A DNA stretch of 10,078 nucleotides, from contig JAKFEW010000028.1 of the NCBI GenBank assembly GCA_036675505.1, positions 1-10,078 on the forward strand, read 5' to 3'. Source of the stretch: JAKFEW01 sp036675505 (GTDB lineage Bacteria > Cyanobacteriota > Sericytochromatia > S15B-MN24 > JAQBPE01). Positions 5,803 through 10,078 of this stretch are shown piece after piece (position 1 is the first letter of the stretch; each line of letters starts with the position of its first letter). Position numbers and translations under genes: made by a program. Below the pieces are notes generated by a model. The model made no database searches and was not told where the DNA came from. It saw only the letters and a list, made by a program, of their open reading frames with translations.

Positions 5803-6192
5803 ATGAAGCTCTTGGTGAAACTGGCGACGGCGGGCCTAATCGCGGCGACGACGGCAGGTTGCGGCCCCTCGTTCGCCTCGCCGCTCGATATGCTGCTCGG
5901 CGTCTCGAAGTTCGAGGTCAAGGTGCAGGGCGACAAGCCAGGCGCCGCGTTCAAGCTCAACATCAAGGCCGACGATATTGGTCGCGAGGTCACGGGCACG
6001 GTCCCCGCGACGTTCGAGGTCTCCGCCAAAAGCTCGGTCGTCCTGACGCTCGACCGCACAGTGCCCGAGGACGAAAGCAAGATCCGCCTCGAGCTGATCC
6101 GCAACGGCCTGGTCTCGGCCGCGGACGAGAAGTCGGGTACGTACACGTCGCCCTCGGTGGTGAAGGTCAAGGTCGGCGACGACTGGTACTGA
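5803..6192 (+). CDS. Putative lipoprotein, 129 aa, unknown function
   Basis: ATG 5803 is preceded by GAAAGGA with 9 bases between. The N-terminus MKLLVKLATAGLIAATTAGC is a signal peptide with a lipobox-like end (T-A-G-C, cysteine at residue 20). Thr at the -3 position is less usual than Leu, so lipidation is probable but not certain. The mature protein (about 110 residues) alternates hydrophobic and charged residues in a beta-strand pattern: FEVKVQGDKPGAAFKLNIKA, then VTGTVPATFEVSAKSSVVLTLDRT, ending VVKVKVGDDWY. This suggests an immunoglobulin-like or other beta-sandwich fold, but no family is recognised. It is the only plus-strand gene between 1872 and 8103, with empty stretches on both sides, and appears to be a single-gene unit. 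Confidence 0.7.
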   Translation: MKLLVKLATAGLIAATTAGCGPSFASPLDMLLGVSKFEVKVQGDKPGAAFKLNIKADDIGREVTGTVPATFEVSAKSSVVLTLDRTVPEDESKIRLELIRNGLVSAADEKSGTYTSPSVVKVKVGDDWY

Positions 6193-6502
6193 TCCTGTAG
6201 AGTCGTGTCCCCACTCGTTCCACCTCGTTGACCTCGGGCTCGGCCAGCGCGTCGAGACTGGTGCGGGAAGTCGCTTTTTGTGAGCCCATGCTTGGACGCA
6301 GCTTCGGCGGCGACACGCGGCTCGTTCTGGCCGTAGCGCCACCATCCGCCCAGGCGATGGCCTGGCTCATCCGCGCACATCGCGGCTTCGAACTCTTCTT
6401 GCAACTGTAAGTACGTTGAGCCCTGGTCGCTGTCCAACTAACGTGGCTCCCAACGAGAGGCGCAAGCCCCATGACCGACCCCCACACGCTCTAGCCTCGC
6501 GG
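6193..6502. other. 310-base stretch with no supported gene
   Basis: This is the gap between the convergent lipoprotein and methyltransferase genes. Open frames cross it on both strands, but none has a ribosome binding site, a family motif or sensible composition. Those on the minus strand run on into the antisense of the lipoprotein gene. A hairpin can be drawn at 6459-6472 (GAGGCGCAAGCCCC, one G-U pair on the minus-strand RNA), 31 bases past the methyltransferase stop. It lacks a T-tract, so it is at best a weak terminator. The region might hold the eroded end of a lost gene. Confidence 0.35.
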
Positions 6503-7312
6503 TCAGGCTTTGCGGGCCACGATCGCGATCGCCCCCATCTGCTCCCGGTGCCGCCGGAAGACCGAGCGCATCGCCCGCACCCGCGCGATGGCGGCCGGGT
6601 CGCGCAGGAGGTTCCAAAGAAACTGGAGCGTCCGCAGCGGCCCCTCGTCACGCACGAAGCGGGCGGGCTCGAGCAGGTGCATCGGGGCCTGCCAGACGTT
6701 CTCCACGACGAAGCCCGCGTCCTCGAGCAGGGCGCACCACTGCCGCCGTGTCAACGGCCGCGCGCCGACGTGGATCGCCCGGGACAGGTCGAGCTCCACG
6801 CGGTGCTGATCCGCCTCCGGCAGGTCGTCCGGCACGAGGCTGAGCTCATGGATGCCGTAGCGCCCGCCGGGCGCCAGCACCCGGAAGGCCTCCGCCACGA
6901 TACGTTGCTTCATCGCCGCGGGATTCATCGTCAGCATCGCCTCGCCGAGCACCACGTCGCGCGAGGCGTCGGGCAAGCCGGTCGCCTGGGCCTGACCGAG
7001 GCGGGCCTCATGGGCCGTCCCAGCCAGGATCGCCCGCACGTGGGCGACGGCGTCCTCGTCGCGGTCGACCGCGACGTAGGTCGCGGGGCGCGCCGCCAAA
7101 ACGCGGCGCGCCGTGCTCCCGAGGCCCGGGGCCAGCTCCAGCACGCGGTCGGAGCGGCCGATCGCGAGCCCTTCCAGCATCGATTGCGTGAGCTCGACGC
7201 CGCCGGGCCGCAGCACGCGCTTGCCGAGTCGCGCGAGCAGCCAGTGGCCCGGCATGCGTGCGGTATCGAGGTGGGCGGCGATCGGGAGGGGGGCGGTCGT
7301 GCCATGTTGCAT
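6503..7312 (-). CDS. Class I SAM-dependent methyltransferase, 269 aa
   Basis: ATG 7310-7312 has AGGAG 5 bases upstream. The protein shows the Rossmann-fold methyltransferase pattern. Motif I is RVLELAPGLGSTARR at residues 56-70 (the SAM-binding glycine loop). An acidic residue at the end of strand 2 is in YVAVDRDEDAV (79-89). GQAQATGLP (106-114) precedes motif III, and EAFRVLAPGGRYGIHEL (141-157) is the strand 5 region. The N-terminal segment LLARLGKRVLRPGGVELTQSML and the C-terminal helical part (RTLQFLWNLLRDPAAIARVR) probably shape the substrate pocket. The layout resembles small-molecule methyltransferases of the UbiE/ArsM type. The Cys residues used by ArsM to bind arsenic are not seen (only C193 is present). 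The substrate is unknown. A Fur-like palindrome lies between its promoter and its start. Confidence 0.85.
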   Translation of the reverse strand: MQHGTTAPLPIAAHLDTARMPGHWLLARLGKRVLRPGGVELTQSMLEGLAIGRSDRVLELAPGLGSTARRVLAARPATYVAVDRDEDAVAHVRAILAGTAHEARLGQAQATGLPDASRDVVLGEAMLTMNPAAMKQRIVAEAFRVLAPGGRYGIHELSLVPDDLPEADQHRVELDLSRAIHVGARPLTRRQWCALLEDAGFVVENVWQAPMHLLEPARFVRDEGPLRTLQFLWNLLRDPAAIARVRAMRSVFRRHREQMGAIAIVARKA

Positions 7313-7333
7313 GGGATCTCCTGCTTTCCAAAC

Positions 7334-7348
7334 TGAGAATATTTCTCA
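7334..7348. promoter_or_regulatory. Fur-like 7-1-7 palindrome upstream of the methyltransferase
   Basis: TGAGAATATTTCTCA is a 15-base inverted repeat with 6-base perfect arms (TGAGAA/TTCTCA). Against the Fur 7-1-7 consensus TGATAAT-N-ATTATCA it matches 11 of 14 arm positions by eye. It lies 22 bases before the methyltransferase ATG and just downstream of a candidate -10 box (TAGAAT on the minus strand, plus 7358-7363), where a bound repressor would block transcription. Other repressors with A/T-rich palindromes are possible. Confidence 0.45.
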
Positions 7349-7357
7349 TTAGCAGGT

Positions 7358-7363
7358 ATTCTA
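7358..7363 (-). promoter_or_regulatory. Possible -10 box of the methyltransferase gene
   Basis: TAGAAT on the minus strand (5/6 to consensus) lies 45 bases upstream of the ATG and immediately upstream of the Fur-like palindrome. No matching -35 hexamer is evident 17 bases further on. Confidence 0.35.
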
Positions 7364-7421
7364 CGGCTCGTTTCGCGCAGCGGCTATGAGTTGGCTCAAA
7401 GATCGAATGATGATGTCACGG

Positions 7422-7961
7422 TCAACGCCCGCCGGCGCGCTCCGCGGTGTGGGCCGCATCGACGATCGCCCACCCGTAGTAGCCGAGGACGACCGCGCTG
7501 GTGGTGACAAGGGGCACGAGGACCAGGCTATCGAGGCTGTCGTCGCCCAGCAGGAGCCAGAGCCCGGCGCCCGCCAGCAGGCCTCCCACCGCGGCATAGT
7601 AGGTACCGAGCCCGACCCCCAGGCCGCGTGCGGGATCGCCGGCGTAGACGTGCCCCGCCCCGATCGCGAGCGGTCCGAGGACGGCGAAGGCGAGCAGCGG
7701 GGTGGCGTCGCGGATCCCGGCCTGATAGAGCAGGCCGGAGCCCGCGGCGACGCCGAGCGGCCCCAGCGCGGTGATGAACGCCGCCGTGACGGGCGAAGGC
7801 TCGGACGTGACGCTCGGCGTGGCCGGCGCCGTCGCGAAGGCTGATTGCGCGAGCGAGGTGGTGCCGATCGAGGCCGCCGCGCGGGCTGGCAGCATCAGCA
7901 TCAGTGCCAGTGCCAGGCTCATGCCGGCGAGGGCTTTCAGCGGGGGCATCTTCAGCTGCAT
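7422..7961 (-). CDS. Exported/membrane protein with a TM2-like module, 179 aa, divergent from the BlaI operon
   Basis: The frame is open to 8036, but ATG 7959-7961 is chosen because AGAGGA lies 7 bases upstream and a signal peptide follows (residues 1-30, ending PARAAA). A Thr/Ser/Pro-rich linker (31-58) leads to hydrophobic segments near 60-80, 86-104, 112-138 and 145-168. The motif PLAIGAGHVYAGDPARGLGVG (97-117) and the ending YYGWAIVDAAHTAER (161-175) resemble TM2-type domains, which have a Gly-x-Gly-x-x-Tyr-x-Gly turn between helices and an Asp after the last one. The function of such proteins is unknown. Its start faces the BlaI operon across 141 bases that hold a shared palindromic operator, so co-regulation with the efflux genes is likely. 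Its first seven codons and promoter are duplicated at 2681-2789. Confidence 0.7.
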   Translation of the reverse strand: MQLKMPPLKALAGMSLALALMLMLPARAAASIGTTSLAQSAFATAPATPSVTSEPSPVTAAFITALGPLGVAAGSGLLYQAGIRDATPLLAFAVLGPLAIGAGHVYAGDPARGLGVGLGTYYAAVGGLLAGAGLWLLLGDDSLDSLVLVPLVTTSAVVLGYYGWAIVDAAHTAERAGGR

Positions 7962-8060
7962 CGGGCGGTCCTCTCGTTCAATCGGCTTGCTGGCGACAGG
8001 CCAATCATGATCCCACCTACCCCGACAATGCGGCAAAACCGTGGCAAAACTATTGACAAT
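7940..8060. repeat. Promoter-module repeat, copy B (intact operator)
   Basis: This is the partner of 2681-2789 in the same orientation. It spans the first seven codons, start and RBS of the divergent gene, that gene's promoter and most of the BlaI-type operator. It contains two GGCAAAAC units 11 bases apart (8032-8039 and 8043-8050), whereas copy A has one. Copy B is in its natural context, with functional genes on both sides, so it is more likely the source. Confidence 0.9.
8007..8036 (-). promoter_or_regulatory. Possible promoter of the divergent 7422-7961 gene
   Basis: On the minus strand TTGCCG (plus 8031-8036) and GATCAT (plus 8007-8012) are 18 bases apart, as in copy A. The BlaI-type palindrome at 8047-8065 would sit just upstream of this -35 box, so a bound repressor could affect both directions. 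Confidence 0.4.
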
Positions 8061-8065
8061 AGTTT
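8047..8065. promoter_or_regulatory. Perfect 19-bp palindrome, probable BlaI operator
   Basis: AAACTATTGACAATAGTTT consists of two perfect 9-base arms around a single A. It lies 38 bases before the blaI-like start and contains the TTGACA -35 hexamer (8053-8058). BlaI/MecI/CopY-family repressors act as dimers on such palindromes overlapping their own promoters. The position, symmetry and overlap make this the obvious autoregulatory operator. The sequence differs from the TACA-N2-TGTA core of the staphylococcal sites. Confidence 0.8.
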
Positions 8066-8080
8066 GGATGGGAACATACC
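8053..8080 (+). promoter_or_regulatory. Probable promoter of the blaI-M56-tolC operon
   Basis: TTGACA (8053-8058, 6/6) is followed after 16 bases by CATACC (8075-8080, 3/6). The -35 box is excellent and the -10 is weak. Initiation would fall near 8087, a few bases before the GGAGG at 8094-8098. The -35 is buried in the operator palindrome, so repression and polymerase binding exclude each other. Confidence 0.6.
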
Positions 8081-8102
8081 GTGAGGCTCACTTGGAGGTC
8101 CT

Positions 8103-8489
8103 ATGCCCGACATCAGCCGCCGCCCGCTCGGCGATCTCGAACGCGCCATCATGGACATCGTTTGGTCGAGCGCCCCGCTCACCGTCCACGCCGTCGCCGA
8201 GGCGCTCGCCGAGCGCTCGCTGGCCTACAACACGGTCATGACGACGCTCGACCGCCTGTTCAAGAAGGGGCTGCTGGAGCGCGAGAAGACCGGCCAGGCC
8301 TTCCTGTATCGCCCCCGGCTCGACCGGGCCACCTACGAGCGACTGCTGGTCGCGGCGGTGCTCGAGGACCTGCCGACGGCGTCGCGGGACGCCGTCGTGA
8401 GCGGGTTCCTCGACTTCGTCGCGGCCGATGAGGACACCTTGGCTTCCCTGGAGCGGCTCATCGAAGAGCGGAAGCGGGGCCGGGCGTGA
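8103..8489 (+). CDS. blaI: BlaI/MecI/CopY-family transcriptional repressor, 128 aa
   Basis: ATG 8103 follows GGAGG at 8094-8098. The length is typical for the family. Residues 5-70 form the winged helix-turn-helix: PLGDLERAIMDIVWSSAPLT, then VHAVAEALAERSLAYNTVMTTLDRLFKKGLLERE. The recognition helix is about 41-55, and the wing ends in TGQAFLYRPRL. Residues 75-128 form the helical dimerisation domain. In staphylococcal BlaI the bond Asn101-Phe102 is cut during induction. The equivalent here by eye is Asp104-Phe105 in GFLDFVAADE, so a cleavage site may be kept with Asn replaced by Asp. The gene overlaps the M56 protease gene by 4 bases (GTGA), the usual repressor-protease pairing. It probably binds the palindrome at 8047-8065 and so represses its own operon and perhaps the divergent gene. 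Confidence 0.93.
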   Translation: MPDISRRPLGDLERAIMDIVWSSAPLTVHAVAEALAERSLAYNTVMTTLDRLFKKGLLEREKTGQAFLYRPRLDRATYERLLVAAVLEDLPTASRDAVVSGFLDFVAADEDTLASLERLIEERKRGRA

Positions 8490-9484
8490 ACGCGAGCATC
8501 GGCCTGGCCCTGGACGCCACCACCATCTTCGTCGGGACGGCCTGGGGGTTGTCCTTCGTCGGCGCGCTGGCGCCTCTTCCTGCCGCGCCTGCCGCCCGGA
8601 CGCGCGAGGCGCTCCGGCTCGCGCTCCTGCCGGTCGCGGGAGGCATGCTCGTGGTCGCCGCCGCGTTCTGGCCCTCCCTGGTGACCTGGTTCAACGGCGT
8701 CGCCGATCATTGCGTCGCGGGTGGCGCCCACCCGCACCTCTGCTGGCTGCACGCCACAGAAGGCCCCGCGGCCTGGCACGACGGGCTGATGGCCTTGCTC
8801 GCGGCCACGCTGCTCCTGGCCGTGGGCTGGCGCGCCCTGACCTGGGCGCGCGCCGGCGGGCGGTTCACCTGCCTCGCGCACGCCCACGACGAGCGCCGAG
8901 CCGCCGTCCTCGCCGAGGCGTTGCGGGCGGGCGACGTCGTCTTCCCGGGCCCGGTCTGGGTCGTCCCTGCCGATCGCCCCTGGTGCTTCGTCGCCGGCGT
9001 TCGCCGCCCGACGCTCGTCGTGGCTTCCTCGGTGGTGGACGCGCTGGCGCCCGCGGACCTCTTGGTCGCCGTCGCGCACGAAGCGGCCCACGTCCGACGC
9101 GGCGACACGCGCTGGCGGCTCGTCGTCGACCTCGCTGGCTTCCTGCACGCGCCGGGGCTCGGCCGGCGCGCGGCGCGGCGGTGGGCCGACGCAGCGGAGA
9201 GCGCTTGCGACGAGGCGGCGGCAGCGACGGTAGGCAGCCGCCTCGCGGTGGCGGAGGCCCTCGTGCGCTTCCAGCGGCTGGTCAACGGCGCCGTCGCCCA
9301 GCCCGGCATCCCCTTCGGCGGCGATGCGCCCATCGAGGCGCGGGTCAAGGCGGTGTTGGACGTCCACGCGGCGGCTTTCGCCCCCCTGCGTGCCTGGCCC
9401 TGGGTCGCGTTGGCCCTCCTCTTCTTCCAGGCCGACGGCATCCACGAGGTCGTGGAGGCGGTGCTGGGTGCGCTCCATGGCTGA
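8486..9484 (+). CDS. M56-family (BlaR1/MecR1-like) membrane metalloprotease without a PBP sensor domain, 332 aa
   Basis: GTG 8486 overlaps the blaI stop, so translation is probably coupled. Membrane helices are visible near residues 8-31, 43-68 and 102-120, and a fourth near 304-316. The cytoplasmic zinc protease domain between helices 3 and 4 carries HEAAH at 198-202 (two zinc ligands and the catalytic Glu) and ESACD at 238-242 (Glu238 the likely third ligand). In BlaR1 a C-terminal penicillin-binding domain senses beta-lactam. Here only about 16 residues follow the last helix, so that sensor is absent. The loop between helices 2 and 3 (69-101) contains DHCVAGGAHPHLCWLH, with His75, Cys76, His82, His84, Cys86 and His89, a plausible metal site. 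I infer a signalling protease that inactivates the BlaI repressor, possibly in response to metal. The trigger is not proven by sequence. Confidence 0.85.
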   Translation: MNASIGLALDATTIFVGTAWGLSFVGALAPLPAAPAARTREALRLALLPVAGGMLVVAAAFWPSLVTWFNGVADHCVAGGAHPHLCWLHATEGPAAWHDGLMALLAATLLLAVGWRALTWARAGGRFTCLAHAHDERRAAVLAEALRAGDVVFPGPVWVVPADRPWCFVAGVRRPTLVVASSVVDALAPADLLVAVAHEAAHVRRGDTRWRLVVDLAGFLHAPGLGRRAARRWADAAESACDEAAAATVGSRLAVAEALVRFQRLVNGAVAQPGIPFGGDAPIEARVKAVLDVHAAAFAPLRAWPWVALALLFFQADGIHEVVEAVLGALHG

Positions 9485-10078
9485 TCGGCTCAGGGGGTCT
9501 CGCTCCATCGGCGCTGCCCTCGGGTTGGCCGTCGCGCTGGTGCCCGGCGTCGCCTGGGCGGCCCCCGAGGTCGACGAGGCCGCTGCCCTCGCGCAGTTCC
9601 TCGCCGTGAGCCCCGAGGTGCGCGCGGCCGCGAGCGCCGTCGAGGCTGTGCGGGCGGATGTCGTGGCGGCGGGCGTCTGGGCGAACCCCACGGTGGTGAC
9701 CGATCGCGAGCAGGTCTTCACGGCGGGCGGCCCCACCGAGCAGCACCGGCTCGGCTTCGAGGCCCCCCTGCCCATCACCGGCACGCGCCCCTTGCGGCTC
9801 GAGCTGGCGGAGACCGCCCTCGCCGGGGCGCAGGCGCGCTTCCGCCAGGCCGCCTTCACGCTCGCCCTGGCCTTCCGGTCGGTCTTCGGGCAGGCTGCAG
9901 ACGCCGAAGCCCGGCTGCCGGTGTTGAAGGCGCACGAGGAAGCCCTCCGTCACCTGATGCGGATCGTCGAGGTGCGGCGGCGCGCCGGCGAGAGCGCCGG
10001 CCTCGACGCCATGCGCATGCAGCTGGCGGCGGCCGGCGCCGCGGCCCGCGGCGCGAGCGGCCGGGCAGAAGTCGAGGC
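9477..10078 (+). CDS. TolC/CzcC-type outer-membrane efflux protein, N-terminal part (runs off the window)
   Basis: ATG 9477 overlaps the end of the protease gene by 8 bases, and the frame is open to the window edge (about 200 residues). Residues 1-29 form a signal peptide (charged MADRLRGSR, a hydrophobic core, then GVAWA before AP). The mature part shows the outer-membrane factor pattern. A helix is rich in Ala and charged residues (VRAAASAVEAVRADVVAAGV). ANPTVVTDREQVFTAGG follows, which is the start of the outer-membrane strands. The family turn LGFEAPLPITGTRPLRLELA comes next, with PLPI(T)G as in CzcC/CusC-like proteins. Long coiled helices of the periplasmic tunnel follow (AEARLPVLKAHEEALRHLMR). 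Such proteins form the exit duct of RND-type pumps. The periplasmic adaptor and pump genes would be expected just downstream, outside the window. Confidence 0.85.
   Translation, partial: MADRLRGSRSIGAALGLAVALVPGVAWAAPEVDEAAALAQFLAVSPEVRAAASAVEAVRADVVAAGVWANPTVVTDREQVFTAGGPTEQHRLGFEAPLPITGTRPLRLELAETALAGAQARFRQAAFTLALAFRSVFGQAADAEARLPVLKAHEEALRHLMRIVEVRRRAGESAGLDAMRMQLAAAGAAARGASGRAEVE

Noticed and set aside
5754..6437. 227-codon minus-strand open frame opposite the lipoprotein gene
   Set aside because: It has no ribosome binding site and no motif. The plus-strand lipoprotein has an RBS, a signal peptide and a regular beta pattern. I looked for a transposase remnant in its first 80 codons and recognised none.
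8428..9609. 393-codon plus-strand open frame overlapping the M56 gene
   Set aside because: It is an Arg/Gly/Pro-rich shadow in another frame of the protease, which itself has HEAAH, ExxxD and membrane helices.
8333..9859. 508-codon minus-strand open frame opposite blaI, the protease gene and the tolC-like gene
   Set aside because: It lies antisense to three well-recognised genes, is low-complexity and rich in Arg/Ala/Ser, and has no family pattern. Long antisense frames are expected in GC-rich coding DNA.
1..10078. tRNA or rRNA genes, CRISPR arrays, insertion sequence ends
   Set aside because: No cloverleaf-like segments, regularly spaced repeats, transposase motifs or terminal inverted repeats were seen. 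The only clear long repeat is the promoter module.

Overview
The window is GC-rich DNA from a bacterium with a Gram-negative type envelope. The evidence is an outer-membrane efflux protein with a signal peptide, a lipoprotein and several exported proteins. GGAG-type ribosome binding sites and GTG/TTG starts are used freely. The sequence alone does not fix the lineage; a myxobacterium-like or other high-GC environmental Gram-negative would fit, but that is a guess.

Layout. Positions 2-2628 hold small orphan genes: the 3' end of an unknown gene, an exported Trp/Pro-rich protein (248-748, minus), two small two-helix membrane proteins (903-1244 and 1408-1872, plus) and an acidic cytosolic orphan (1942-2628, minus) with a TTG start. 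Positions 2779-4472 hold a minus-strand pair of unknown multi-pass membrane proteins joined by an ATGA overlap. Next come a secreted lipocalin/TIGR03067-like protein (4646-5152, minus), a decayed toxin-antitoxin locus (phd-like antitoxin joined to the 3' scrap of a PIN toxin, 5232-5470, minus), a relatively AT-rich gap, a small lipoprotein (5803-6192, plus), an empty stretch, and a class I SAM methyltransferase (6503-7312, minus) preceded by a Fur-like 7-1-7 palindrome.

The most coherent system lies at 7422-10078. A BlaI-type repressor (8103-8489), an M56 BlaR1-like membrane metalloprotease (8486-9484) and a TolC/CzcC-type outer-membrane efflux protein (9477 to the window end) form one operon with overlapping genes. 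A perfect 19-bp palindrome containing the TTGACA -35 box (8047-8065) precedes it and is the likely BlaI operator. A divergent exported/membrane protein (7422-7961, minus) starts from the same intergenic region. The protease has no penicillin-binding sensor domain but carries a Cys/His-rich loop between its second and third membrane helices. I infer a signal-responsive, perhaps metal-responsive, efflux switch built from the BlaR1/BlaI architecture, with further pump genes probably beyond the window.

The best unexplained structure is a second copy of this regulatory module at 2681-2789, about 90% identical over ~109 aligned bases by eye. It carries the divergent promoter, the RBS and the first seven codons of the 7422-7961 gene, but its operator is broken. 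It sits directly upstream of the orphan gene at 1942-2628 and creates a 25-codon leader ORF whose stop overlaps that gene's TTG start.
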